A stretch of 64,000 nt of DNA. It comes from Bacteroidales bacterium. Lineage in GTDB: Bacteria; Bacteroidota; Bacteroidia; Bacteroidales; P3. The notes below the pieces were generated by a model. The model did not search any database. It saw nothing but the letters and a program-made list of their open reading frames with translations, and was not told where the DNA came from. Within the stretch, counting starts at the first letter, position 1; every line of letters begins with the position of its first letter. The stretch is from positions 1 to 64,000 of the forward strand of contig JAUNHX010000010.1 in assembly GCA_030523765.1 (NCBI GenBank), given 5' to 3'. The position numbers and the translations under genes were made by a program. Positions 37,286 through 46,350 of the stretch are shown here, piece by piece.

Positions 37286-37315
37286 CAAAAGTACTAAGAA
37301 AAAACAATATGGCAA
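37286..37315 (-). promoter_or_regulatory. Promoter of yhhQ-queF
   Basis: Minus strand TTG (37313-37315), 19 bases, TACTTTTG (37286-37293) followed by CAG. Transcription should start close to 37280, so the leader is little more than the aptamer. Confidence 0.75.
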
Positions 37316-37346
37316 TTTTTATTTCGTATTATCCTCGGTTTTGGGG

Positions 37347-38198
37347 TTATTTTTTATTTCGATATTCGGAAGGAGAGAGGTCTGTTTCACGGCGGAAGTA
37401 ACGACAGAATGAGGCTTGTTCATTGAATCCGAGCATGAAGGCAATCTCTTGGATTGAGAGATCGCGCCGCATGTGGAGCAGCATTTTTGCTTCAGCAATA
37501 ATAGCGGCATGAATCCAGTAGGCGGCAGTGTGCCCTGTTTCTTTTTTGATGACGGAACTGAAATGCTTAGGTGAAAGACAAGCCTGCTGTGCATAGAATT
37601 GCACTTCGCGCTGTTCTCGGAAATGCTTAGCGAGAGTGTTATGGAACTGTGCACTGATTCGGCGATCGACATGAGGCTCGGTTAGACGGAGGGTACGGTA
37701 ATAGTTGAGTAAACGCAACAGTAGGTCAAGTTGGAGTACTTGCAAGATACGACGATCGGGAATGTCGATTTGAGCTAGTTCGCGCATTACCTCCACTACA
37801 TTCATAATTTTCCGATATTGATGCTTGTTGAGTTTTACACATGGGTGCGGCTCATAACGATAGCGCATCTGTTCGATGATTTGAAGCATAGGATCACTCA
37901 ACATTGAAGTGTCAACGCTGATAAGAGTGGCGAGATAATCGTTGGTGATTTTCACTGTCTGAAGGGAGTGGTTTGGAAAGATAACACCCACAGTATATTG
38001 CTCAGAATAGTCGAGGTAATCGTCGTACATAAGATCAATATGGCCGCGATGACCAATGCATATAACATAATCGGGCGACATAAAGGGAATTTCGTCAGTG
38101 GGAAGACCTCTCACATCATCGAATACAACAACTCCTTCTTCACTGATTTTGTTGCCATAACGATTGATTGGGTGTTGGTATGTTTGTTTTTCCTTCAT
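37347..38198 (-). CDS. AraC family transcriptional regulator
   Basis: 283 residues. The N-terminal 170 residues form a cupin-like sensing part. The C-terminal AraC double helix-turn-helix (about 185-283) shows VQFYAQQACLSPKHFSSVIK and the hallmark SIQEIAFMLGFNEQASFCRY followed by FRRETDLSPSEYR. It is divergent from the surface-protein copy B gene, with 132 bases between starts, so it may control that gene (inferred). Its own -7 box ends 4 bases before the ATG. Confidence 0.93.
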   Translation of the reverse strand: MKEKQTYQHPINRYGNKISEEGVVVFDDVRGLPTDEIPFMSPDYVICIGHRGHIDLMYDDYLDYSEQYTVGVIFPNHSLQTVKITNDYLATLISVDTSMLSDPMLQIIEQMRYRYEPHPCVKLNKHQYRKIMNVVEVMRELAQIDIPDRRILQVLQLDLLLRLLNYYRTLRLTEPHVDRRISAQFHNTLAKHFREQREVQFYAQQACLSPKHFSSVIKKETGHTAAYWIHAAIIAEAKMLLHMRRDLSIQEIAFMLGFNEQASFCRYFRRETDLSPSEYRNKK

Positions 38199-38202
38199 GC
38201 TG

Positions 38203-38304
38203 CAAAATTACTCTTTTTTTTGACAAATAGGCTACTATCGGAGTTATTGTTAAAAAAACAATTAAAAACGACAACAAAGGAGTGGTGAAGTATGTTTAAT
38301 TTTG
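38203..38304. promoter_or_regulatory. Divergent promoter boxes of AraC and surface protein B
   Basis: Minus strand TAATTTTG (38203-38210) followed by CAGC and then the AraC ATG. Plus strand TAATTTTG (38297-38304) followed by CA, 26 bases before the surface-protein ATG. No clear TTG -33 element for either. Confidence 0.5.
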
Positions 38305-38330
38305 CATTTCAAATTATAAAACTAATTATC

Positions 38331-39411
38331 ATGAAAAAAACAAGTATCTTATTCATTTTGATGTCTATCGCCATTTGTGCAATAGCTCAGCCTCCTAGTG
38401 ATAGTTCGCCTTATTATCCCCAAGGAGCCACTTACACACTTAGCAACGGATCAACGACAACACTAAGTAGTCAGAGCCTAAGTTGTAGCACACAATATTA
38501 TAATGTGATTCAAGTTTCGAATGGAACCCTTAATCTTACTGGATGCACATTTACTAAGACGGGTGATGGTAGCAGTGGTGATAATAGCAGTTTCTATGGC
38601 AACAATTCTGTAGTGTATGCGGGTAGCGCTAGTAGTTCGGGCTATAGCAGCACTAGTAGTGCTACTGGTGCCATAATTAATATCACCAACTGTACGATCA
38701 GCAGTGCTTCTCAAGGTGCCAACGCTGTGTTCGCTACTAGTGGTGCTACGATCAATGTAGATGGCGTAGTAATCAACAATGCCAATAGCGTATCGCGCGG
38801 ACTACACTGTACTTATGGCGGCACTATTATTGCTAGCAATGTGGATATTACCACCCAAAGTGAGACTAGCAGCACCATCGCTACCGACCGCGGAGGTGGC
38901 ACTGTTACTGTTACAGGTGGTACTGCTACAGCTCAAGGTAACAACAGTGCTGTGCTTTATTCCACTGGAACAATCACAGCCAACAACCTAACTGGTGTGT
39001 CACAACTGGGAGAGATTGCTGTAGTGGAGGGTGACAACGGAGTTATCATTAATGGATGCACTATGACTAGTGGCAGCAGCAACCGAGGACTGATGATGTT
39101 GCAGAGCGGATCGGGTGATGCCCAAGGTAGCAACGCCTACATTACCGTTGTAAATTCTTCGCTGACTACCACTGATGATGATGTTCCTCTCTGCGAGGTT
39201 CCTACACTCAATACAGGAACGCTCACACTCACTGATGCCACCCTTAGTGTTGCTAGCGGTGTGTTGATGTATGTAGACTATAACACCCAGTGGAGTACCT
39301 ATGGCGGCACAGGTAATCTGATACTTCAAACCACAGAGGACAGTTGGAACTATGTTGGCGATGTGGAGGCTGATAGTTATAGTAACGCTACCGTTACTGT
39401 AGGCAGCAATG
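38331..39411 (+). repeat. Inverted duplicate arm B (pairs with 614-1694)
   Basis: Same length and offsets as arm A, opposite orientation. The flanking upstream sequences differ, so the duplication is confined to the coding part. Recombination between the arms would invert 1695-38330. Confidence 0.9.
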
Positions 39412-39758
39412 TTACATGGAATGGCACTATCAATGAGGACAATGAGGCTGCTTCAGCCAATGTAACAGTAGCAAGTGGTGCAATCTGGACTCTCGATGAC
39501 GATGCCTATGTAACCACCCTCGTTAATAATGGTACTATCAATTGCAATGGTCATACACTCTCGTATGGCAGTTTAAGTGGTAGTGGTACTATCAATACCG
39601 ATGGTGGCACCACTGGTATTGGTGATGTTCAGAACGATGAGCGAGTGCGTGATAATCGTATTTTTACCCTCGATGGCCGTTGTCTCGGTGAGGAGATTCC
39701 TGCTTCGTTCCGCGGTATTTATATCCAAAATGGCAAAAAATACGTAAAGGTTAAGTAA
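38331..39758 (+). CDS. Secreted surface protein, copy B
   Basis: 475 residues from ATG 38331. An in-frame upstream start at 38292 lies before the promoter box and is rejected. Signal peptide MKKTSILFILMSIAICAIAQ. Residues 20-430 are Ser/Thr/Asn/Gly-rich beta-strand repeats like those of copy A. The protein ends with DNRIFTLDGRCLGE and RGIYIQNGKKYVKVK, a short C-terminal domain of the kind that ends many Bacteroidales secreted proteins and may serve as sorting signal. It lacks the YDT repeats of copy A. Probably exported; function unknown. Confidence 0.88.
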   Translation: MKKTSILFILMSIAICAIAQPPSDSSPYYPQGATYTLSNGSTTTLSSQSLSCSTQYYNVIQVSNGTLNLTGCTFTKTGDGSSGDNSSFYGNNSVVYAGSASSSGYSSTSSATGAIINITNCTISSASQGANAVFATSGATINVDGVVINNANSVSRGLHCTYGGTIIASNVDITTQSETSSTIATDRGGGTVTVTGGTATAQGNNSAVLYSTGTITANNLTGVSQLGEIAVVEGDNGVIINGCTMTSGSSNRGLMMLQSGSGDAQGSNAYITVVNSSLTTTDDDVPLCEVPTLNTGTLTLTDATLSVASGVLMYVDYNTQWSTYGGTGNLILQTTEDSWNYVGDVEADSYSNATVTVGSNVTWNGTINEDNEAASANVTVASGAIWTLDDDAYVTTLVNNGTINCNGHTLSYGSLSGSGTINTDGGTTGIGDVQNDERVRDNRIFTLDGRCLGEEIPASFRGIYIQNGKKYVKVK

Positions 39759-39813
39759 TCATCACATACGGTATACCATACTTAAGCGAGGTAACGCCAA
39801 AAGGAATAATCGG

Positions 39814-39848
39814 AAGATGTCCTCAAATTTGGGGACATCTTTTTTTTG
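39814..39848 (+). terminator. Terminator of surface protein copy B
   Basis: Stem AGATGTCC/GGACATCT, extendable by further bases, with a short loop, followed by eight or more T residues. Confidence 0.88.
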
Positions 39849-39913
39849 AGACCCTGTATGGATTGCTGCGGTATGAGATTGGAAGTTTTTTTACCTGTTC
39901 CATAAAATAGTGT

Positions 39914-39921
39914 TATCTTTG
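39914..39921 (+). promoter_or_regulatory. -7 promoter box before a small surface-protein fragment
   Basis: TATCTTTG followed by CAAAGG, 116 bases before the ATG at 40038. No clear TTG at the expected distance. Confidence 0.45.
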
Positions 39922-40037
39922 CAAAGGTTAAGTTGGACTATACTACTGTAGTATGTTCTTAATTAGTAAGTGTTTGCCGCAATACAATAGTACTTGCGGG
40001 TCTGATCGAACAAAATAATTCCTATATAAAACAAGAA

Positions 40038-40256
40038 ATGACTCATATGGGCAGAATATCGAAGAATACATCTATAACTGTTAAAGATGCGGAAGTGGGT
40101 GGACCTCTGTTTGGTGGTGGAAATGCTAGCGAAGAGGGTGGTAATACAGCTGTTAGTGTTTATGGCTCTTCCTTTATCCATAATAATGTTTATGGAGGAG
40201 GTAATCAAGCGAGTGTATCAGGTGATAACAAGGTGACCATTGGTGAATGCGAATAA
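40038..40256 (+). CDS. Short ORF, probable remnant of a GGGN-repeat surface protein
   Basis: 72 residues, no signal peptide. GGPLFGGGNASEEGG and VYGGGNQASVSGDNKVTIG match the repeat units of large Bacteroidales secreted beta-helix-like proteins. Only about two units are present, and the ORF stops just after. It is most likely a leftover of a larger gene; the promoter-like box upstream leaves open expression of a small product. Confidence 0.45.
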   Translation: MTHMGRISKNTSITVKDAEVGGPLFGGGNASEEGGNTAVSVYGSSFIHNNVYGGGNQASVSGDNKVTIGECE

Positions 40257-40292
40257 TAAAAATGTTATATTTTATCTTAATCCATAGAAGTT

Positions 40293-41255
40293 ATGTTTTT
40301 ACAGATTGTGATAATGATTGTAGGCCTGGCACTTGTAGTGCTAGGAGCTAACTGGTTGGTAGATGGTGCCTCAAGTATTGCCCGCCGATTGGGCATCAGT
40401 GAGTTTGTTATAGGATTGACAATAGTTGGATTCGGTACCTCTATGCCTGAGTTTGTGGTGAGTATTACTGGAGCCATTCAAGGGATGTCCGATGTGTCGA
40501 TAGGCAACGTAATAGGATCCAATGTTTTTAATACTTTGCTGATATTGGGACTGACAGCTATAATAACACCAATAGCTATAACTAGCGACAATCGCCGCCG
40601 CGATATTCCTATCGCTGTAGGAACAAGTTTGTTACTAGCACTATACGGCATGCGTCACACACTCTTTGGTATGGGACAATCAGATGGTATTAGTCGCTTA
40701 GGAGGCATCTTCTTCCTTCTTCTGTTTGTATCCTATGTAGTGATTTGTTTTATAAAAGATCGCGGAGAGACTCCAACCAAAGCTGCGCAACAAACAGAGA
40801 AAAAGATAGCAAGATCGTTGCTGCTCTCGCTTGCTGGAATCGGAGGACTGATAGGGGGAGGACAGATCTTTGTGAACAGTGCCTCCACCATAGCACAGAT
40901 GGCGGGTCTTTCGGAAAAATTCATTGCGATCACTATCCTCGCAGGAGGCACCTCGATGCCCGAACTAGTAACATGTGTAGTGGCTGCTGCCAAGCAGAGA
41001 AACCAACTGGCGTTAGGTAATGTGCTGGGAAGCAATATATTCAATATACTACTAATAATTGGCACTTCTGCCACCATTCATCCCATTGTGTTTGGGGGTA
41101 TCAACCTAATCGATATGGGAATATTGGTGCTGAGCGTTGTTGCACTTTGGCTTTTTGCCGTTTTAGGGCGTCGTAGTAGGATTAATCGTTTTGAAGGTAC
41201 ATTGCTGTTACTCCTCTTTGTTGCCTATTATATAGTGTTGTTCCAATCGTTATAG
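40293..41255 (+). CDS. Calcium/sodium antiporter (YrbG family)
   Basis: 320 residues with about ten membrane helices in two inverted halves. Each half has the ion-binding alpha repeat: GFGTSMPEFVVSITGA (about 50) and AGGTSMPELVTCVVAA (about 215), each with GNVIGSN or GNVLGSN afterwards. The family exchanges Ca2+ for Na+ at the inner membrane. Start ATG 40293. Confidence 0.95.
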   Translation: MFLQIVIMIVGLALVVLGANWLVDGASSIARRLGISEFVIGLTIVGFGTSMPEFVVSITGAIQGMSDVSIGNVIGSNVFNTLLILGLTAIITPIAITSDNRRRDIPIAVGTSLLLALYGMRHTLFGMGQSDGISRLGGIFFLLLFVSYVVICFIKDRGETPTKAAQQTEKKIARSLLLSLAGIGGLIGGGQIFVNSASTIAQMAGLSEKFIAITILAGGTSMPELVTCVVAAAKQRNQLALGNVLGSNIFNILLIIGTSATIHPIVFGGINLIDMGILVLSVVALWLFAVLGRRSRINRFEGTLLLLLFVAYYIVLFQSL

Positions 41256-41308
41256 GTCTATCAGTGATAAGTAAAGGTATTCTTCATTATTCTATAAAGA
41301 AAAAATCG

Positions 41309-41316
41309 TATATTTG
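41309..41316 (+). promoter_or_regulatory. -7 promoter box of the fucosidase gene
   Basis: TATATTTG followed by CAG, 19 bases before the ATG at 41336. The leader would be only about 15 bases. Confidence 0.55.
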
Positions 41317-41335
41317 CAGTCCAAATACTGAATAA

Positions 41336-43132
41336 ATGAAAAGGATAAGCGTCTTTATTTTAGTCATTTACTTAATAACAACACTCGAAGTACAAGGTCA
41401 GAGAACACCTATAGGAACTCCCGAAGGATTAACAGAAGCCTCTTGGGAGAGCCTTAATGAAAGGGGCTATCCTCAATGGTTTTGCGATGCTAAACTAGGT
41501 ATTTTCATTCACTGGGGGCTCTACTCGGTACCAGCATATGCATCGAAAGAAGGCTATGGCGAATGGTTTTACCGCGGACTAATGGTTGGTGATAGTGGGC
41601 GTTGCCATATAATGCGACAATATGCCGATCCTACGTTGCCCCTTTTCCAACAATACCAACAGCTGACCCACCATTGGAACGCAGAATTGTGGAGTCCTAA
41701 CGAATGGGCTGATCTTTTTACTAAGGCGGGTGCGCGCTATGTGGTGTTAGTGACGAAACATCATGATGGCTATTGCTTGTGGGACTCGCCTCAACAGCCA
41801 CAGTGGAACAGCACCATGAGTGGACCTCACCGCAATATAGTGGAGGAACTGACCGAGGCTGTACGAAAGAAAGGACTGAGGATGGGTATGTACTATTCAC
41901 TGCCCGAATGGACTAACGAGCGTCATATTTGGATGGAAGATTCAGACGATAGTATAGGTAACTATGTGGAGAATTATATGATACCTCAATTCAAAGATCT
42001 TGTAACGCGCTATCGTCCCGATCTGATATTTAGTGATGGTGATTGGAACAATAGTGCCGAGCAGTTGCACTCTACCGAACTAATTAGTTGGTATTACAAC
42101 ACGGTAGGCCCCGATGCAATTGTAAACAACCGCTGGGGGCGCGGTACTCAGCATGGCTTTATAACTCCTGAATATAGTGCTGGTATCCGTAATTTTGAGG
42201 TACCTTGGGCTGAATGTCGCGGACTGGGTCGTAGTTTTGGACTTAATCGCAACGAAGATCTTGCCAACTACCTTACCTCTACCGAGTTAATACAACATTT
42301 TGCATTCCTCGTGAGTGGGGGTGGTGGTATGACCCTCAATGTGGGTCCTGCTGCTGATGGCACAATTCCCATGATTCAGCAAGAACGATTACTCGACCTT
42401 GGACGCTGGCTTCGAGTTAATGGAGAGGCTATTTATGGATGTCAAGGTGCTGGCGATGAGCCTATGCAGCAGACGTTGCAGCAGCGAACGCTTACTATCG
42501 ATTATAATTGGGTACGTAATGCGCCCGAACGATCGATGACTACCGATCATTTCAGTGCACATTGGCAAGGTATTCCTATCGCTGACGAGCCAGGAACTTA
42601 TACCATAGAGGTGGAGGCCGACGATGAAATCATCGTGATGGCTGGTCGCGATACCCTTATCCATTTTATTAAGGATGATCCTACCCACCAACAGCGCACG
42701 GCAACGATGACTATGGATCAGTATTATAGCACACCCTGGCACATATATTACAACGAGCAAGAGTTAGAAGCAGTAGCACGACTTCTATGGCACCGTTCTG
42801 ATGAGCGCAAATTCTATCCAATTGCCGCCCGATCTATGGATGGTACACCTGGATGGCAGGTGGAGTATAGATGGATGCAGACAGTACGTTGTTTTACTAA
42901 ACAGGCTGACGCCGAATATATTATCGAGTTTCGCCGTCCGCGCAACCAAGTGGTTCTTGATCACTATTCGAAACTCCCTAAAGGCAGCACTATCACCATG
43001 TTAGGGACCTCCTCTTCTTCGCTTCGCTGGAAACAGAAAAGCAACGGTCAACTAATCATTGATCTAAGATCCATTCCCGATACAGAACTCAATGCACTTG
43101 AACACGCCTTCGTGTTCTGTATTAAAAAATAA
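41336..43132 (+). CDS. Alpha-L-fucosidase, GH29
   Basis: 598 residues. Signal peptide (to VQGQ). The GH29 barrel starts WFCDAKLGIFIHWGLYSVPAY and has YVVLVTKHHDGYCLWDS, GMYYSLPEW and the probable nucleophile Asp234 in DLIFSDGDW. GGGGMTLNVGPAADGTIP marks the end of the barrel. C-terminal beta domains follow from about residue 400. It removes terminal fucose from glycans, probably in periplasm or on the surface. No SusC/D pair is adjacent, so it is not in a classical polysaccharide utilisation locus. Confidence 0.93.
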   Translation: MKRISVFILVIYLITTLEVQGQRTPIGTPEGLTEASWESLNERGYPQWFCDAKLGIFIHWGLYSVPAYASKEGYGEWFYRGLMVGDSGRCHIMRQYADPTLPLFQQYQQLTHHWNAELWSPNEWADLFTKAGARYVVLVTKHHDGYCLWDSPQQPQWNSTMSGPHRNIVEELTEAVRKKGLRMGMYYSLPEWTNERHIWMEDSDDSIGNYVENYMIPQFKDLVTRYRPDLIFSDGDWNNSAEQLHSTELISWYYNTVGPDAIVNNRWGRGTQHGFITPEYSAGIRNFEVPWAECRGLGRSFGLNRNEDLANYLTSTELIQHFAFLVSGGGGMTLNVGPAADGTIPMIQQERLLDLGRWLRVNGEAIYGCQGAGDEPMQQTLQQRTLTIDYNWVRNAPERSMTTDHFSAHWQGIPIADEPGTYTIEVEADDEIIVMAGRDTLIHFIKDDPTHQQRTATMTMDQYYSTPWHIYYNEQELEAVARLLWHRSDERKFYPIAARSMDGTPGWQVEYRWMQTVRCFTKQADAEYIIEFRRPRNQVVLDHYSKLPKGSTITMLGTSSSSLRWKQKSNGQLIIDLRSIPDTELNALEHAFVFCIKK

Positions 43133-43175
43133 AACCAACCCACTTTTCGATATCTAAACGTATCAAGTTAATAAA

Positions 43176-44252
43176 ATGCCAACATTTGAAGCCCAATCCA
43201 TACAGACTGTTGCCCTTCACAAAATAGGCAACAAAGCAACCGAGGAGGGAATTGTACTCAGCGAGCAACCCTTACAACTTACAGAACAATTACAAGACCT
43301 TCTAGTAAGATATTTCCTTTCTCCTTTTAAAGTAGAAGAGTACTATCATTTATATCACGAAGAGCGTCTTGAGATGAACGAAATTTACAAACATTGCTCA
43401 GTTATCTTTGCCGATCCTGACCAATTGATGGAAGAGTCTCGAGCAATTGCCCGCCACCTTTACAATCAGAGTATTCATCCCAACATCAAAGGGGGTGAAA
43501 TCTATGTGGTGTTCTTCCATGATGTAATGTTCAATGGCGAATTGATGGATGCAATAGGACTATTCAAATCGGAGAATAAGGAGTCGTTTATCAAGGTGAT
43601 GCACGGTAATGAGGAGTGGAGCCGACAAGAGGGAGCAGAAAGCGCAATGGCCGATTTTCATCTTGAAGTTCATCAAGGCATCAATATAAATAAATTGGAT
43701 AAGGGTGCGCTAATTTTTAACAGTGAAGAAGATAAAGGTTATGTAGTCTCGGTAGTTGATCAAACTAATCGGAGCATGGATGCTGCTTATTGGCGTGATG
43801 GGTTCCTCCATATTCAGCAACGACAAGATGAGTATTATAATACACACGAGGCAATGCGTGCATATAAACAGTTTGTAACCGATGAACTTCCGCAGCAATA
43901 TGAGGTAACAAAAGCCGATCAAGCTGACCTATTGAATAAGAGCGTAGACTTTTTCAAAAAGAACGATCAATTCGATATGGACGACTTTGCTCGTGATGTG
44001 TTGCAGCAACCAGAGGTTATAGATAGTTTCCAACAGTTTCGTCAACAGTATGAGCAAGAAAATGAGGTGCAGATACCTAACCAGTTCGATATTAACGATA
44101 ACGCTGTAAAGAAACAAGCTAGGGCCTTTAAGAGCGTGATTAAGCTGGATAAAAATTTTCATATCTACGTCCATGGCGATCGCCAACTGATAGAACAGGG
44201 CGAAGATGAACGGGGTAAGTACTATAAGGTTTATTATAAGGAGGAAAGTTGA
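43176..44252 (+). CDS. Nucleoid-associated protein (NdpA/YejK-like)
   Basis: 358 residues. The start FEAQSIQTVALHKIGNKATEEG and the central IKGGEIYVVFFHDVMFNGELMDAIGLFKSENKESFIKV match the family, whose E. coli member YejK is nucleoid-associated. Cytoplasmic, no membrane segments. The stop overlaps the next gene's ATG by one base, so the two are translationally coupled. Confidence 0.88.
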   Translation: MPTFEAQSIQTVALHKIGNKATEEGIVLSEQPLQLTEQLQDLLVRYFLSPFKVEEYYHLYHEERLEMNEIYKHCSVIFADPDQLMEESRAIARHLYNQSIHPNIKGGEIYVVFFHDVMFNGELMDAIGLFKSENKESFIKVMHGNEEWSRQEGAESAMADFHLEVHQGININKLDKGALIFNSEEDKGYVVSVVDQTNRSMDAAYWRDGFLHIQQRQDEYYNTHEAMRAYKQFVTDELPQQYEVTKADQADLLNKSVDFFKKNDQFDMDDFARDVLQQPEVIDSFQQFRQQYEQENEVQIPNQFDINDNAVKKQARAFKSVIKLDKNFHIYVHGDRQLIEQGEDERGKYYKVYYKEES

Positions 44253-44629
44253 TGAAAACAGTCTGTTATAAGAAAGTTATCCATGTGGTGGTTGTAGCAG
44301 TCTTGATCTTATTCTCGAGTTGCTTTTCATCATGTCATCGCCACCATAATCATCTGTTAGGCGATTGGGCTACTGTTGAAACCTATACCGATCATAATCC
44401 AGTTGGATTTCAGCTTGCAAAAGGAGGCATGGCGGCTAGCATAAACCAACCTACGGTACAATATGATCAGTGGAGTCTGCGTCGTCACGAGCTAGTACTC
44501 TCTGGTAAACGTTTCGAAAATAATCAAATAGTGGCGTTCGACGACACCCTTCGTATCGTAAAAATCAACGGCAACGACTTGTGGGTGAGTCGCGGTACAC
44601 GTCAGGAGCATTATAGGTTAATACAATGA
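44252..44629 (+). CDS. Putative lipoprotein, lipocalin-like
   Basis: 125 residues from ATG 44252. Lipoprotein signal with lipobox near LFSSCFSSC. The remainder (LLGDWATVETYT, LSGKRFENNQ, LRIVKINGNDLWV) has the strand pattern and GxW start of small Bacteroidota lipocalin-like lipoproteins. Overlaps the preceding gene by one base. Function unknown. Confidence 0.75.
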   Translation: MKTVCYKKVIHVVVVAVLILFSSCFSSCHRHHNHLLGDWATVETYTDHNPVGFQLAKGGMAASINQPTVQYDQWSLRRHELVLSGKRFENNQIVAFDDTLRIVKINGNDLWVSRGTRQEHYRLIQ

Positions 44630-44721
44630 TATGCATTAACGTTTATACATTGATGGGATGTTTTGTTATATTGATTTGCGGCTTGGTCTACTTTTAAGAT
44701 CTATTTATTATAAGTCTGTGT

Positions 44722-45252
44722 ATGAAGGAGAAATTTGAAGATTTGATACATAATGATCTGCATCGATATCTGAAAGGAATAGGGATGGTAGATGAGATAC
44801 TGCCCGAGTGCCCTGATATAACAGATCGATGGGAATCGATAGGGAGTTCGTATATCCCAGATGGAGCGCGCGAGTATAAAGATTATCCAGTGGCTAGTCT
44901 TGGGTGGATGATGTATCTCGGTATGGCTGTGGCTAAGTTATGGGACGATGAGTGGACCATTTACTCTCAGATAGAGGATCTTTATCTCTATATGCGAAAC
45001 AAACGAGGCTATGACGCTTTGGATGAATATATCTGCGAGGACGTGTTGATGGTGCGTGATAAGGAATATGAGATATTGGCTCAGGTGGTAAACGAGTGTG
45101 CAGCGCGGGCCAACTATGAATTGATGCGTCAACAGATTGAACCAGGCACAAAGGAGGCTTTTGATGCGTTTGTGGTTTGTTTACGTCAACTCTATCTATT
45201 CGGAATGGCGATGCAGTTGAGGCGGATGGGGTATCATATGGAGAGGGTGTGA
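44722..45252 (+). CDS. Hypothetical helical protein
   Basis: 176 residues, acidic and largely helical, no signal peptide. Conspicuous: YPVASLGWMMYLGMAVAKLWDDEW and RNKRGYDALDEYICEDV. I recall similar uncharacterised proteins in Bacteroides but no named domain. The start ATG 44722 follows a weak purine-rich stretch. It is convergent with the AraC gene downstream. Confidence 0.75.
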   Translation: MKEKFEDLIHNDLHRYLKGIGMVDEILPECPDITDRWESIGSSYIPDGAREYKDYPVASLGWMMYLGMAVAKLWDDEWTIYSQIEDLYLYMRNKRGYDALDEYICEDVLMVRDKEYEILAQVVNECAARANYELMRQQIEPGTKEAFDAFVVCLRQLYLFGMAMQLRRMGYHMERV

Positions 45253-45288
45253 CAATTGGATGTAAAGGTAGGTGAGGGTATGATATGG

Positions 45289-46173
45289 TTACGATTGTAG
45301 GAGTTTTTTTCTGAAAGCTGAAGGTGACATCCCTTTGTGGCGAGCAAAGAAATGATTGAAAGATGACTGGTCTGCAAAATGAAGTTGGTCAGCAATTTGG
45401 GCAATTGTTAGTTGTGTGGTGCGTAACAGATACTCCGATTCGGAGAGCAGTGCCTTATTGATGATATCTTTGGCAGTGCAATCGAATATCTGCCGTACTA
45501 GTCGCGAAAGATAAGTGGTAGTGATACAGAGTTCCTCAGCGTAAAAGGGAAGTTCATGTTCTTCGATGTAGTGGCTATTGACCATCGAGAGAAAGCGTTG
45601 CATTAGTTCATCGCTGCGGTTGGGTGCGGTAGTTCTTTCGAGGGCTTTACCTTGTTCCTCTAAAAGATCAAAGAGAAACACCCCACAGAGAGAGTATAGC
45701 ATAGCGCCTTTGTTGGCCGATGGATGGGCTAGATAGAGATGGATAAGTTGCATGTTCTCCCCAATACGATGAGTTGCCTCGGGCGAGAGGATGATCTTGG
45801 GATCGCGACAAGACTGTAGGGGGTCGTAAGCATCGCGGAAAAGGCGGTGGTACATGGGCGACTGTTGCATGATGGTGGTGTCAAAGAAAAGTGCTATACC
45901 ATCAAAATCGTCTGAATATTCGAGTGTTGCCACAGGCATATAAGGTACATAAGTTTGCATTTCCCCTTGACGATACAGAATCTCGTGTCCGCCATAACGT
46001 ATCAGCATACTTCCTTGTCTCACTAACAGGAAACCATATACTTTCAATCCATCGAAAGAGAAATGGCCTTGTCGACTTGTGGCAGAACCTTCAGCACAAG
46101 CCATAAGTCCCTCCCATACTGTGAGGGAACGTATACTGGGGATTGATTTCACAAATTCTTTCAATGTAAACAT
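45289..46173 (-). CDS. AraC family transcriptional regulator
   Basis: 294 residues. A cupin-like N-terminal domain (FDGLKVYGFLLVRQGSMLIRYGGHE) precedes the C-terminal AraC HTH (about 200-294): LPFYAEELCITTTYLSRLVRQ, QLTIAQIADQLHFADQSSFN and FFARHKGMSPSAFRK. Divergent from the BspA lipoprotein gene (177 bases between starts). Targets are unknown. Confidence 0.93.
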   Translation of the reverse strand: MFTLKEFVKSIPSIRSLTVWEGLMACAEGSATSRQGHFSFDGLKVYGFLLVRQGSMLIRYGGHEILYRQGEMQTYVPYMPVATLEYSDDFDGIALFFDTTIMQQSPMYHRLFRDAYDPLQSCRDPKIILSPEATHRIGENMQLIHLYLAHPSANKGAMLYSLCGVFLFDLLEEQGKALERTTAPNRSDELMQRFLSMVNSHYIEEHELPFYAEELCITTTYLSRLVRQIFDCTAKDIINKALLSESEYLLRTTQLTIAQIADQLHFADQSSFNHFFARHKGMSPSAFRKKLLQS

Positions 46174-46260
46174 GCCTCTATAACGTGCATTGATGTCTTA
46201 TATTTCGTTTTAAACAATTTTTTGTAAGGAAAAAACTTTCATGCTTCGCTGCAATGGTCG

Positions 46261-46268
46261 TATTTTTG
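46261..46268 (+). promoter_or_regulatory. -7 promoter box of the BspA lipoprotein gene
   Basis: TATTTTTG followed by CAG, 82 bases before the ATG at 46351. No clear -33 TTG. Confidence 0.5.
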
Positions 46269-46350
46269 CAGTAACCATTATGTTTGTGTTATTGTGCTTA
46301 AGTAATTGAATATCAAATTTAATAACCTTGTTATAAATACAATTGTAACC

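Noticed and set aside
41336-43132. Polysaccharide utilisation locus around the GH29 enzyme
   Set aside because: No SusC/SusD pair, sulfatase or other glycoside hydrolase is nearby; the neighbours are unrelated.
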